From positions 1,674,001 through 1,738,000 of the forward strand of contig NZ_SOAU01000001.1 in the NCBI RefSeq assembly GCF_004364865.1: 64,000 nt of DNA. Direction: 5' to 3'. Shown piece after piece: positions 1-8,703 of this stretch (position 1 is its first letter; each line of letters begins with the position of its first letter). Source of the stretch: Ilumatobacter fluminis. Its GTDB lineage: Bacteria; Actinomycetota; Acidimicrobiia; Acidimicrobiales; Ilumatobacteraceae. The position numbers and the translations under genes were made by a program. Under the pieces are notes generated by a model. The model made no database searches. It was not told where the DNA came from and saw only the letters and a program-made list of their open reading frames with translations.

Positions 1-17
1 TCATGCGCCCGACGCTA
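1..17 (-). promoter_or_regulatory. Leaderless promoter and start codon of a gene leaving the window
   Basis: On the minus strand TAGCGT (17 to 12) is followed after 7 nt by ATG at 4-2. This is the same -10/leaderless spacing seen before many genes in this window. It suggests a minus-strand gene starting here and running off the left edge; only its start codon is visible. Nothing else is seen between it and the ppc stop at 80. Confidence 0.35.
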
Positions 18-79
18 GTGGCCGCGAACGGGTGGGCCGAACGGACCAAGGTCCCGTGCCCGCCGCGCGCCGGACCGGA

Positions 80-2872
80 TCAGCCGGAGTTGCGGAGGCC
101 CGTCGCGATCGTGTTCAACGTGAGCTGGATGCCGCGCTCGACGAGCTCGTCGCGGTCGCCGTCGCGGTATCGCCGGAGCAGCTCGACCTGCATCACGTGG
201 AGCGGGTCGAGGTAGGGGAACCGGTTGCGGATGCTCCGCGCCAGCGCCGGGTTGTCGACGAGGGGCACCTCGGAGCCGGTCAGCTCGGCGTGCCAGCGGC
301 GAGTGCGGGCATGCTCGTCGGCGATCGCACCGAAGACGGCGTCGCGCAGCCCGTCATCGGTCACGAGCACGTCGGCGTAGCGACGTCCGATGTCGAGATC
401 GGTCTTGGCGAGCACCATGCCCATGTTGTTGAGCATCGCCTTGAAGAACGGCCAGCGGTCGTGCATCTCGACCAGCAGGGCTCGACGTTCGTCGGTGGTG
501 GCGAAGGCATCGAACGCCGAGCCGGCGCCGAACCAACCCGGGATGTTCAGGCGGGCTTGGCTCCAGCCGAACACCCACGGGATCGCCCGGAGGTCTTCGA
601 TACGGTCCGACTTCTTGCGGCTCGCAGGACGACTGCCGACGTTGAGGCTCGCGATCTCGGCGATCGGGGTGATCTGCCGGAAGAAGTCGACGAACTCGCC
701 GGGACGTCCGACGGCGGTCCCTTCGATGAGGCCCCGATACGTCTCGTAGGCGAGCTGGGCGATCTCACCCATCGTCTCGCGATAGCGGTCGCCGTCGGCG
801 CCGAGACGCTCACCGTCGAGGCAGCTCGCCTCCAACGTCGCCGACAACAACGTCTCCAGGTTGCGGCGGGCCGAGGTGGCCTGTGCGTACTTGGCGGCGA
901 CCATCTCGCCCTGTTCGGTGATGCGCAGTTCGCCGTGCACCGAGCCGGGCGGTTGGGCGAGGATCGCCTGGTAGGCGGGGCCGCCGCCGCGACCTACGGT
1001 GCCACCACGCCCGTGGAAGAGGCGGATCCGGATGCCGGCTCGCTCCGCCGCCGCCACCAGCGCGCGCTGGGCTCGGTAGAGCTCCCACTGCGACGTGACG
1101 TAGCCGCCGTCCTTGTTCGAGTCGGAGTAGCCGATCATCACCTCGTGCCAGCCATCGCGACTCTCGACGATCTGCGCGTAGCGCGGGTGCTCGAGGAGCG
1201 CCGTGAGTGTCGTGTCGGCGGCACGGAGGTCGGCGATCGTCTCGAACAGGGGAGCGATGTCGAGCGCCGAGGTGATGGCGCCCGAGTCGACGTCGACCGA
1301 GACCAGCCCCACCTCCTTGAGGAGGACGGCGACCTCGAGGACGTCGGAGACCGACTGGGCCATCGAGATGACGTAGTGCGGGATCGTTCGTGCGCCGAAA
1401 CGCTGATGGGCCGACGCCGCCTCTCGGAGGACGGCGATCTCGCCGGCGGTCAGGTCGCTGTAGCTCGCGTGCGGTGACACGAGCGGTCGGGCGTTCGACA
1501 GTTCGGCCGTCAGGAGCTCGACGCGCTCGCTCTCGTCGAGCGATGCGTAGTCGGCTGCGACGCCTCCGACGCGGAACAGCTCGGCGACGACCTCTTCGTG
1601 GATCGCCGAGTTCTGGCGCATGTCGAGTCCGCAGAGGTGCGTGCCGAAGATCTCGACACTGCGCCGGAGCGGGTCGACGCGCTCGTCGGCCAGGAGGCCG
1701 GCGCCGTGCGATCGCAGCGACTCGGTGACGACGTGGAGGTCGGCGACGAGTTCGTCGGCCGACCCGTACGGTTCGAGCTCGGCATGGGGGAGCGGCCCGG
1801 GAACCTCGTCGAGCACGGTCGCGGCCATCGCCCACATGCGGGCGTGCATGCCGCGCATCGCCCGCCGGTACGGCTCGTCGGCTCGGAACGGCGAGTCGTC
1901 GGCCGACCGGTCGGCGAGGGTCATCAGCGCCGGTGTCGGCGTGATCAGACGCAACGACATCGAGAGTTCACGCGACAGGCGGTGCAGCTCGACGAGGTGG
2001 TGTTCGTATGCGAGATTCGCCTGCGACTCGACGGCCAGTCGCAGCACGGGCGCGGTGACGAACGGGTTGCCGTCGCGGTCGCCGCCGATCCACGATCCCA
2101 TCGTGATGGGCGTCGCGTTGTCGAGTCGGTGACCGAGGCGGTCGGCGGCGAGGGTCTCGAGGTCGCGCTGGAGCCGCGGCACCGTCGCGAAGATGCTCGA
2201 CCGGTAGTAGCGCAAGGCCTCGTTGATCTCGTCGCGAACCCGGAGTTTCGACAGCCGGAGCATGGCCGTGTCCCACAAGGTGAGGACGGCGAGGCGGAGC
2301 GCGTCGTCGATCTCGGCCAGCTCGGTCGGGCTGCCGCCGGCTCGCGCTCGACGCTCGAGCAGCGCAGCGACGCGCTCGACCACGCCGAGCACGGTCTGGC
2401 GGCGTACCTCGGTCGGGTGGGCCGTGATGACCGGGGTGACATGCACCTCGTCGACGGCGTGCGCGATCGCGTCACTGTCGAGATCGCTGCCGACGAGCCG
2501 GTCGAACGTGGCCTCGAGCGTGCCGTCGCGCGCCCCGGCACCGCGGTCTTGGTGGTACCGGCGGCGACGTTCGCTGTGGATGTCTTCGGCGGTGTTGGCG
2601 AGCAGCGACAGCCAACCGAACGCCCGGATGAGGTGGACCTGGTCGTCGAGGTCGGCGGCGGCCAACATGTCGGTCAGCTCGGCGATCGGCGTCTCGCCGT
2701 CGCGGCGGGCGTCGACGGCCGACCGGCGCACCCGTTCGACGAGGTCGAACAGATCGTCGCCCGACTGCTCACGCAACACGTCGCCGATCAGGCGCCCCAA
2801 GAGGCGGATGTCGGCGCTGGCGTCGGTCGTGTCGGGGGTCGTCTCGGCGGGGGGTGGAGTCGAGTCGTTCAT
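80..2872 (-). CDS. ppc: Phosphoenolpyruvate carboxylase
   Basis: Carboxylates phosphoenolpyruvate with bicarbonate to oxaloacetate, the anaplerotic feed to the TCA cycle, in the cytosol. The 930-residue length is normal for bacterial PEPC. Visible family signatures are the catalytic-histidine segment ITAHPTEVRRQT, GYSDSNKDGG with its lysine, the glycine-rich loop FHGRGGTVGRGGG, and FGWSQARLNIPGWFG. The C-terminus RNSG matches the family's typical RNTG-type end that reaches the active site. The ATG at 2872 lies 4 nt after the stop of the lipoprotein gene, so it is probably the last gene of a three-gene operon with the F420 oxidoreductase and lipoprotein. A start further upstream would run into the lipoprotein. 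Confidence 0.97.
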   Translation of the reverse strand: MNDSTPPPAETTPDTTDASADIRLLGRLIGDVLREQSGDDLFDLVERVRRSAVDARRDGETPIAELTDMLAAADLDDQVHLIRAFGWLSLLANTAEDIHSERRRRYHQDRGAGARDGTLEATFDRLVGSDLDSDAIAHAVDEVHVTPVITAHPTEVRRQTVLGVVERVAALLERRARAGGSPTELAEIDDALRLAVLTLWDTAMLRLSKLRVRDEINEALRYYRSSIFATVPRLQRDLETLAADRLGHRLDNATPITMGSWIGGDRDGNPFVTAPVLRLAVESQANLAYEHHLVELHRLSRELSMSLRLITPTPALMTLADRSADDSPFRADEPYRRAMRGMHARMWAMAATVLDEVPGPLPHAELEPYGSADELVADLHVVTESLRSHGAGLLADERVDPLRRSVEIFGTHLCGLDMRQNSAIHEEVVAELFRVGGVAADYASLDESERVELLTAELSNARPLVSPHASYSDLTAGEIAVLREAASAHQRFGARTIPHYVISMAQSVSDVLEVAVLLKEVGLVSVDVDSGAITSALDIAPLFETIADLRAADTTLTALLEHPRYAQIVESRDGWHEVMIGYSDSNKDGGYVTSQWELYRAQRALVAAAERAGIRIRLFHGRGGTVGRGGGPAYQAILAQPPGSVHGELRITEQGEMVAAKYAQATSARRNLETLLSATLEASCLDGERLGADGDRYRETMGEIAQLAYETYRGLIEGTAVGRPGEFVDFFRQITPIAEIASLNVGSRPASRKKSDRIEDLRAIPWVFGWSQARLNIPGWFGAGSAFDAFATTDERRALLVEMHDRWPFFKAMLNNMGMVLAKTDLDIGRRYADVLVTDDGLRDAVFGAIADEHARTRRWHAELTGSEVPLVDNPALARSIRNRFPYLDPLHVMQVELLRRYRDGDRDELVERGIQLTLNTIATGLRNSG

Positions 2873-2876
2873 GGCG

Positions 2877-3368
2877 CTACCCGCCGAGCGTAATCGTTAC
2901 CGTCGCACCCCCGTACCCGTACTCCTGGTCGCGGCCCTCGACCGTCACCTCGTCGACGCCGGTCGGGATCGTGACGCCCCGTTGGGTGCGGGTGAACGGT
3001 TGCTCGCCTGCGTGATCGTGCATGAGCATGTGCTCGCCGTAGACCTCGCCGTCGGGGCCGAGCACCCGCCATCCGTCGGCGTATCGCTCCGGGGTGTCGT
3101 AGGGGCTCGAGATGGTGACCGCGAAGCTCCAGGTGCCGTCGTCGGACGGTGTCGCCTCGACACCCAGCACGTCGGGGTAGCGCTGTTCGCCGGAGTCGGG
3201 CGCGGCTCCGGCCGTCGTGGCCGAACTCGTCGACGTCGTTGCGTCCGTCGTGCCCTCGAGCGTGATGGTCGTGTCGGCGACGCGACCGTCAGCCGTATCG
3301 TCCCCGCCACCGCAACCGGTCGCAGCGACCACGACGACACCGAACAGGGCGACGGCGCGTCGTCGCAT
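2877..3368 (-). CDS. Small secreted lipoprotein, unknown function
   Basis: A 163-residue protein. The N-terminus MRRRAVALFG is followed by a short hydrophobic stretch and a lipobox ending ATGC (Cys about 19), so it should be lipidated and displayed outside the membrane. A Thr/Ser/Ala-rich linker (about residues 33-55) leads to a compact domain with a HDH-containing segment and an all-beta look (TVTITLGG end). I do not recognise the family. Its ATG overlaps the stop of the F420 oxidoreductase gene by one base (TGATG), and its stop is 4 nt before the ppc ATG. The three genes are therefore very probably cotranscribed and translationally coupled. Nothing ties its job to carboxylation. Confidence 0.75.
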   Translation of the reverse strand: MRRRAVALFGVVVVAATGCGGGDDTADGRVADTTITLEGTTDATTSTSSATTAGAAPDSGEQRYPDVLGVEATPSDDGTWSFAVTISSPYDTPERYADGWRVLGPDGEVYGEHMLMHDHAGEQPFTRTQRGVTIPTGVDEVTVEGRDQEYGYGGATVTITLGG

Positions 3369-4312
3369 CAGGTGCCGGCGAGCGCTGCCACGACCGGGGC
3401 GAACGGCTCGATGTCGTTCTGACCGACGATGACGTAGCTGAAGCCCCACCGCTCGCGGCGCTCCCGGAGGTCGTCGATGATCTTGTCGGTGGGGCCGACG
3501 AGGGCGAACGGCGAATCGGCGATCACGTCGGCCGGCGCGCCGGTGAACTCCGACAACGTGCCGATCGCCTGATCGACGTCGTCGGTGATGAAGACCATGA
3601 ACGCCCGGATGTTCATCTCGATCGCATCGAGTCGCCCCTCGGCCTCGGCCGTCGACCGGACCGTCTCGACCTTGTCGTCGACCGCGTCGGCGGTCATCGT
3701 GGCGAACGTCGACTCGTCGACGGCGCCCGACGTGAGCGTGGCGTTGATCCCGACGATGTCGGCCTCGCGAGCAGCGAACTTCAGCACCCGCGGGCCGCCA
3801 CCGCCGATCAGCACCGGCGGGAGCGACTGGACCGGTTTCGGGAAACCCTCGTAGTCGGTGATCGTGTAGTGCTCGCCCTCGAACGAGAAGCGGTCGGGTC
3901 CGAGTGCCGACTTGATCACGTGCAGGCCTTCGATGAAGCGGCTGACGCGGACGCCCGGCGAGTCGTAGGCGATCCCCGACTGCTCGTAGTCGGACACCAT
4001 CCAGCCGGCGCCGAGTCCGATCTCGACGCGGCCATCGGAGAGCACGTCCATCGTGGCGAGTTCCTTCGCCAGGACGACGGGGTGCTTGTAGTCGTTGTCG
4101 TACACGAGCGCGCCGAGGCGGAGCGTCGACGTCGCGTCGGCGGCGCACTGGAGCGCCGGAACGGGTGCCAGCTGGTCGGTGAAGTGGTCGGGCATCGTCA
4201 GCGTGGAGTAGCCGAGCGCCTCGACGCGGCGGGCCTGCTCGGCCCACTCGGTGCGGGTGCCGGTGCCGTTGACCTGGACACCGAAGCGGAAGGGGCGATG
4301 AGGCATCGTCAT
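3368..4312 (-). CDS. F420-dependent LLM-class oxidoreductase (TIGR03621-like)
   Basis: A luciferase-like monooxygenase fold (TIM barrel) predicted to use coenzyme F420. The 314 residues begin MTMPHRPFRFGVQ and contain typical LLM segments: MPDHF, the LATMDVLSDGRVEIGLGAGW core, PPVLIGGGG and a C-terminal WGFSYVIVGQ. The sequence most resembles the TIGR03621 branch; the substrate cannot be told. I chose the ATG at 4312; a second in-frame ATG lies at 4306. The open frame continues far upstream on this strand, but that stretch is antisense to a penicillin-binding protein and is not part of this gene. It is the first gene of the operon with the lipoprotein and ppc. F420 use fits an actinobacterial host. 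Confidence 0.88.
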   Translation of the reverse strand: MTMPHRPFRFGVQVNGTGTRTEWAEQARRVEALGYSTLTMPDHFTDQLAPVPALQCAADATSTLRLGALVYDNDYKHPVVLAKELATMDVLSDGRVEIGLGAGWMVSDYEQSGIAYDSPGVRVSRFIEGLHVIKSALGPDRFSFEGEHYTITDYEGFPKPVQSLPPVLIGGGGPRVLKFAAREADIVGINATLTSGAVDESTFATMTADAVDDKVETVRSTAEAEGRLDAIEMNIRAFMVFITDDVDQAIGTLSEFTGAPADVIADSPFALVGPTDKIIDDLRERRERWGFSYVIVGQNDIEPFAPVVAALAGT

Positions 4313-4372
4313 GGGTCGCACCGTACCGGCTGCCACCAACGCGGCCCGAGGCGTCGGTACAGTTCGATCACT

Positions 4373-6748
4373 GTGTGGAAGTTGAGCTGGGTCGCCCGGA
4401 TGGTGCTCGTGATCGGCGCCGGCGCCTTGCTGCTCACCGCCACCGTCGTCGCCGTGGCACCCCGGGTCTGGAGGATCGCCAACGCCCACGAAGAGATCCC
4501 CGTCGAGCTGCCCGATTTCGCCGACCTCGCCCAACGCACCTACGTGTACGACGTCGCCGGGCGGGAGATCGCGTCGTTCGAGGTCGAGAACAGTCAGCCG
4601 ATCTCCCTGGCCGACGTACCCGACGAGGTCGTCGACGCCTTCTTGGCGGTGGAGGACAACGAGTTCTGGGTGCACCACGGTGTCAACGTGCGTTCGCTGT
4701 TCCGTGCCACCTTGTCGAACTTCGCGACCGAGGGCCCGATCCAGGGTGCGTCGACGATCACGATGCAGGTCGTCAAGAACGACTACATGGCGGGGTTCGA
4801 CCGCGACGGCCGCTACAAGGCGCTGCAGGCGACCTACGCGGTCCGTCTCGAGAAGCAGAAGTCGAAAGAGGAGATCCTGGAGCGTTACCTCAACACGGTG
4901 TTCTTCGGTCAGAACTCGTACGGCATCGGCGCCGCTGCCGAGACGTATTTCGGCAAGCCGGTGCAGGAGCTCACGTTCATCGAGGCGGCCTTCCTCGCCG
5001 GGCTCGTCCAGGCGCCGAGCAGCTACGACCCGATCAACAACCCGGAGCAGAGTCGAACCCGTTTCCTGCAGGTGCTCGAGCGGCTCGAGGACGACGAGCT
5101 GATCACCGAGGACGAGCGGATGGAGGTCGAAGAGACGTTCGTGCTCCCCGAACGTGTCCGGCGTCGACCCGAGGCGGCAACCGAGCGCACCTACTTCACC
5201 GAGGCGCTGCGCGACTACCTCCTGAACCGCAGCGACATCCTCGGCGACACGTACGAGGAGCGGTACACCCAGCTCCATCGCGGCGGATTGCTCATCCACA
5301 CGACGCTCGACCCGAGCCTGCAGGCACAGGCCGAACGTGCGGTGCTCGAGCTCCCTGCCAACGAGGCCGGCATCGAGGCGGCCCTCACCTCGGTCGAGAC
5401 CGACTCCGGCGCCATCCGCGCCATGGTCGGCGGCACCGGCTTCGTGCCCGGCCAGAACGAGGTCAACCTCGCGCTGGCACCGAGCCAGACCGGTTCGAGC
5501 ATCAAGCTGTTCATCCTCGCCGCTGCGCTCCAGGCGGGGGCCCAGCCGGCCGACGTCGTCGACGGCCGCAAGCCGTGCACCCTTCCGAACCCGGGCGACC
5601 CGAACGAGCCGACGTTCACGATCACCGACGCCGTCGACGGCGGTGTCGACACCGTCCGGTCGCACACCGTTCGGTCGATCAACTGTGCGTACGGCCGGAT
5701 GTCGCAGATGGTCGGCCTCAACCGGATGGTCGACACCGTCTACCGGATGTCGGAGAACCCGTATCTCTACGAGGGGCAACCGGCGGTCGAGCGCGAACCC
5801 ATCCAGCCGTTCGGCTCGTTCGCCACGGGCGCCAACGAGATGAGCACCCTCGACATGGCGTCGGGCATCCAGTCGATCGCCAACGAAGGCGTCCATCTCG
5901 AGCCGTACTTCGTCGAGTACATCGACGATGCGGCGGGGGAGCGGGTGTACACACACTTCGACCCCGGCACCGAGGTGCTGAGTCGCACGGCCGCGTTGCG
6001 AGCGGTCGACGTCATGAAGGGCGTGTTGACGAGCGGGACCGCCCGCGGCGAGTTGGCCGACTTCGCGAGCCGTCGACCGGCGTTCGGCAAGACCGGCACC
6101 CAGGACAGCAACTTCACGGCGTTCTTCGTCGGGGCGACCCGAGAGTTGTCGACCGCCGTGCTGGTCCGCGACCCGGATCGCTACACGAGCATGCGGAACA
6201 TCCCCGAGTTCTCGGCCGTCGGCGTGCCTCGCGTCCAGGGCGGCACCTTCCCGGCCCGGATCTGGGGCGCGTACATGGAGAACGTCGGCCTCGAACAGTT
6301 CGACCTCGCGGACTGGGACGAGCCGGGCCGCACCCTGCGCGGGCCGGCCCGCCTGTACCTGCCCGGCAACGAGTGCGTGTACGAGATCATCGGGTACGAG
6401 CCGGCACCGACGCCGCCGCCCGCCGAGACGGCGCCGCCCGCCGAGGAAGGCGCGACCGTCCAAGGATTCCGGAGCCCGCTCGCCCCGCCGGCGACCGAGC
6501 CGCCCGCGCCGCCGCCCACCGAACCGGCCCCGCCGCCGGCCACCCCGGCGCCCACGCCGGTCACCACCACGACGGCCCCACCTCCCGCCGAAACGACCAC
6601 CACGACGACGCTGCCGCCGCGGCCGATCTACGGCCAGGTCGAGAGCGGCACTACCATCCCCCCTGATGTGCTCGACCCGAACGCCCCGCTGCCCTCGGTC
6701 CCGCTCGACAGAGTGGTCTCGCCCTGCAACGTCGGCCCGCGGCCCTGA
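4373..6748 (+). CDS. Class A penicillin-binding protein (transglycosylase/transpeptidase)
   Basis: Bifunctional peptidoglycan synthase. An N-terminal membrane anchor (about residues 7-30) is followed by a GT51 glycosyltransferase domain with the catalytic-glutamate motif VEDNEFWVHHG and QGASTITMQ. The transpeptidase domain has SSIK near residue 375, SIN near 440 and KTGT near 572. The C-terminus is a Pro/Thr-rich tail (about 680-755). Length 791 residues from the GTG at 4373. TACAGT at 4358-4363 precedes this GTG by 9 nt and there is no ribosome binding site, so a leaderless start is likely; the ATG at 4400 is the alternative but would cut into the anchor. The gene is divergent from the F420 oxidoreductase gene. 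Confidence 0.93.
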   Translation: MWKLSWVARMVLVIGAGALLLTATVVAVAPRVWRIANAHEEIPVELPDFADLAQRTYVYDVAGREIASFEVENSQPISLADVPDEVVDAFLAVEDNEFWVHHGVNVRSLFRATLSNFATEGPIQGASTITMQVVKNDYMAGFDRDGRYKALQATYAVRLEKQKSKEEILERYLNTVFFGQNSYGIGAAAETYFGKPVQELTFIEAAFLAGLVQAPSSYDPINNPEQSRTRFLQVLERLEDDELITEDERMEVEETFVLPERVRRRPEAATERTYFTEALRDYLLNRSDILGDTYEERYTQLHRGGLLIHTTLDPSLQAQAERAVLELPANEAGIEAALTSVETDSGAIRAMVGGTGFVPGQNEVNLALAPSQTGSSIKLFILAAALQAGAQPADVVDGRKPCTLPNPGDPNEPTFTITDAVDGGVDTVRSHTVRSINCAYGRMSQMVGLNRMVDTVYRMSENPYLYEGQPAVEREPIQPFGSFATGANEMSTLDMASGIQSIANEGVHLEPYFVEYIDDAAGERVYTHFDPGTEVLSRTAALRAVDVMKGVLTSGTARGELADFASRRPAFGKTGTQDSNFTAFFVGATRELSTAVLVRDPDRYTSMRNIPEFSAVGVPRVQGGTFPARIWGAYMENVGLEQFDLADWDEPGRTLRGPARLYLPGNECVYEIIGYEPAPTPPPAETAPPAEEGATVQGFRSPLAPPATEPPAPPPTEPAPPPATPAPTPVTTTTAPPPAETTTTTTLPPRPIYGQVESGTTIPPDVLDPNAPLPSVPLDRVVSPCNVGPRP

Positions 6749-6760
6749 GGTGATCGGCGC

Positions 6761-7465
6761 ATGAGTGGGTCGGTCCTCGAACTGCAGGCGGCCGACACGA
6801 TGTCGGACCAGCTGCGCCACCGTCGCGAGGTGTTGGCCGAGCGCGAGCAGGTGCAGGCGGCGAAGAACGCACTGTTGCGCTGGAACGAGGCGCGCACCGT
6901 CGTGCGCCGCCGGCTCGACGAGCTGGCGGCCGAGATCCAGAAGATCGAAGACGACAACACCAAGCTCGACAAGCAGCGCGACAAGCTGCACGCCCAGCTC
7001 AAGACGGTGATCGCGCCGCGGGAGGCCGAGGCGCTCCAGCACGAGATCGCGACGCTGACCGAGCAGCGCAGCGCGTCGGACGACGCCGAACTCGAAGCGC
7101 TCGAAGAGCACAGCCGACTCGAGACGCAGCTGGAAGAGTTGCTCGGCCAGGAAGAGTCGCTCACCAACGAGTACCTCGGCGCCGAGTCGGCACTGGCCGA
7201 GGCGGAGTCCGACATCGACGGGGAGCTCGAGCGCATCGCCGAACGGCTCAAGGGGCTGCGGGCCGACGTCGACAAGCCGGTGCTGCGCAAGTACGACCGG
7301 CTGCGCAAGAACTACGTGATCGCCGCCGCGCCCCTGTCGGGCTCGCGGTGCGAGGGGTGTCACCTCGATCTCAGCGCCGCCGAGATCGACGACGTTCGTG
7401 AAACCGGGGCCAAGAACGACGGTGTCGCAGAGTGCCCGCAGTGCGGGCGCCTGCTGATCGTCTGA
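6761..7465 (+). CDS. Zinc-ribbon, coiled-coil protein (DUF164/C4-type family)
   Basis: 234 residues. A long Glu/Leu/Arg-rich coiled coil (about residues 10-190) is followed by a C-terminal C4 zinc ribbon, CEGC followed by CPQC, ending GRLLIV. This is the architecture of the C4-type zinc-ribbon family, which includes H. pylori HP0958 and mycobacterial homologues. Functions proposed for the family vary (nucleic-acid or chaperone-like), so none is assigned here. GAGGTGA lies 6-12 nt before the ATG, a good ribosome binding site. It starts 12 nt after the penicillin-binding protein stop and is probably cotranscribed with it. Confidence 0.85.
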   Translation: MSGSVLELQAADTMSDQLRHRREVLAEREQVQAAKNALLRWNEARTVVRRRLDELAAEIQKIEDDNTKLDKQRDKLHAQLKTVIAPREAEALQHEIATLTEQRSASDDAELEALEEHSRLETQLEELLGQEESLTNEYLGAESALAEAESDIDGELERIAERLKGLRADVDKPVLRKYDRLRKNYVIAAAPLSGSRCEGCHLDLSAAEIDDVRETGAKNDGVAECPQCGRLLIV

Positions 7466-7475
7466 CACGCCCGCA

Positions 7476-7958
7476 GTGTTCTTCTGGTTCATCGGTACCG
7501 CGATCGTCACCGTCTGGTGGGTCTTCCGCGACCCGGCGTTCGACTACCGGCTCCTGATCGTCGGCTCGGTCCTCCCGCTCGGGGAGATCGCCCTCGGCGG
7601 CGCCAAGATCCTCCACTCGGTCACGTTCAGCATCGTGCTGATGGCGGTCTTCATGCTGCTCACCCGAGGCCGCAAGCCGATCCGGAAGACCCTGCTCGGC
7701 CTGCCGATCGGCACCTTGCTCCACCTCGTGTTCACCGGGGCGTGGACGAATGCGCAGGTGTTCTGGTGGCCGTTCCTCGGGACCGGGTTCGACGACGCGC
7801 CGCACCCGGTGCTCGATCGGGGCTGGTGGAACGTGCCGCTCGAACTGATCGGTCTCGCGTTGTGCACGTGGGTGTACCGAACCGCTCACCTCGCCGACGC
7901 CGAACGTCGCAACTGGTTCCGGCGCACCGGTCAGCTCGACCTTCCGATCCAACGCTGA
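7476..7958 (+). CDS. Multi-pass membrane protein, possible DUF457-like
   Basis: 160 residues with a GTG start 10 nt after the zinc-ribbon gene's stop. About four hydrophobic segments (near residues 1-15, 22-35, 45-60, 122-140) make it a small integral membrane protein. The pattern of LHSVTFS followed by GTLLHLVFTGAW and FWWPFLG recalls the histidines and the H-x-W-P layout of YdjM/YbcI-type (DUF457) membrane metal-dependent hydrolases, but the resemblance is weak. The C-terminal 25 residues are basic and probably cytosolic. No function is assigned. Confidence 0.7.
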   Translation: MFFWFIGTAIVTVWWVFRDPAFDYRLLIVGSVLPLGEIALGGAKILHSVTFSIVLMAVFMLLTRGRKPIRKTLLGLPIGTLLHLVFTGAWTNAQVFWWPFLGTGFDDAPHPVLDRGWWNVPLELIGLALCTWVYRTAHLADAERRNWFRRTGQLDLPIQR

Positions 7959-8015
7959 CCGTCGGCGCAGCGTCCGCTCCGCTGCACTGCTCCTCGGGTG
8001 TGGTTCACTGAGGGC

Positions 8016-8585
8016 GTGCTGTACCTGGTGCGACACGGTCGAACGAGCCACAACAAGGAGGGTCGCCTCCAAGGGCGGCTCGACCCCGATCTCGACGAGA
8101 TCGGCCATCGCCAGGCGGCGGCGATCGCCGAGGTGGTCGGCGACGTGGATGCGGTCATCTCGTCGTCGTTGCAGCGGGCGCGCCAGACCGCTGCGTATTT
8201 CAGCGACGATCCGGTGATCGACGATCGATGGATCGAGATCGCCTACGGCGAGTACGAAGGCGTGCCGGTCGGGGAGGTGCCGCCCGAGGTCTGGCAGGCA
8301 TGGCGGACGAACGCCGAGTTCCGCACCCTCGGCGGTGAGAGCTTCGGCGACCTCGACCGTCGGGTCCGCTCGGCGTGTGTCGACCTCATCGAGCGGATCG
8401 GCGACGAGGACGTCGTCGTCGTCAGCCACGTGTCGCCGATCAAGGCGGCGGTCGCCTGGTCGCTCGGTGTGACGATGGACATCATGTTCCACTGCCACCT
8501 CAGCCAGGCGAGCTTGTGCCGGATCGACGTCGGTCGGTTCGGGCCGCTGCTGCACAGCTTCAACGAGCAGGCTCGGCTCGACTGA
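8016..8585 (+). CDS. Histidine phosphatase superfamily protein
   Basis: 189 residues of the phosphoglycerate-mutase-like fold. The phosphohistidine motif is VRHGRTSHN at the N-terminus, with an arginine pair around SSSLQRARQTA and the second catalytic histidine in VVSHVSPIKA. Such enzymes dephosphorylate small metabolites or proteins through a phosphohistidine; the substrate is unknown. I chose the GTG at 8016 because TTCACT at 8004-8009 precedes it by 6 nt (leaderless pattern) and it puts the RHG motif at residues 6-8, as usual. A GTG at 7998 would add six residues. Confidence 0.88.
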   Translation: MLYLVRHGRTSHNKEGRLQGRLDPDLDEIGHRQAAAIAEVVGDVDAVISSSLQRARQTAAYFSDDPVIDDRWIEIAYGEYEGVPVGEVPPEVWQAWRTNAEFRTLGGESFGDLDRRVRSACVDLIERIGDEDVVVVSHVSPIKAAVAWSLGVTMDIMFHCHLSQASLCRIDVGRFGPLLHSFNEQARLD

Positions 8586-8665
8586 GCGCGGGCAGCAGAC
8601 GCTGCCACGCGGGGACGGAGCGCGCCGCCGTTCGTCGCGAGCGATGCGACCGTCGAGCGAGGGCC

Positions 8666-8703
8666 TAGCCTCCCGGGGCATGCGCCGTGGGGAGACCCGA
8701 TGA
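8666..8703 (+). promoter_or_regulatory. Leaderless 7-codon upstream ORF coupled to plsC
   Basis: TAGCCT at 8666-8671 is followed after 8 nt by ATG at 8680. That ATG opens a 7-codon ORF (MRRGETR) whose TGA at 8701-8703 overlaps the acyltransferase ATG at 8700 (ATGA). GGGGAG within the mini-ORF can also act as a ribosome binding site for the acyltransferase. A leaderless leader peptide with translational coupling is inferred from this layout. Confidence 0.45.

Noticed and set aside
3368-7510. A 1380-codon minus-strand open frame continuous with the F420 oxidoreductase
   Set aside because: The 5' part is antisense to the penicillin-binding and zinc-ribbon genes. Only the last 314 codons look like a protein family; GC-rich codon bias opens long antisense frames.
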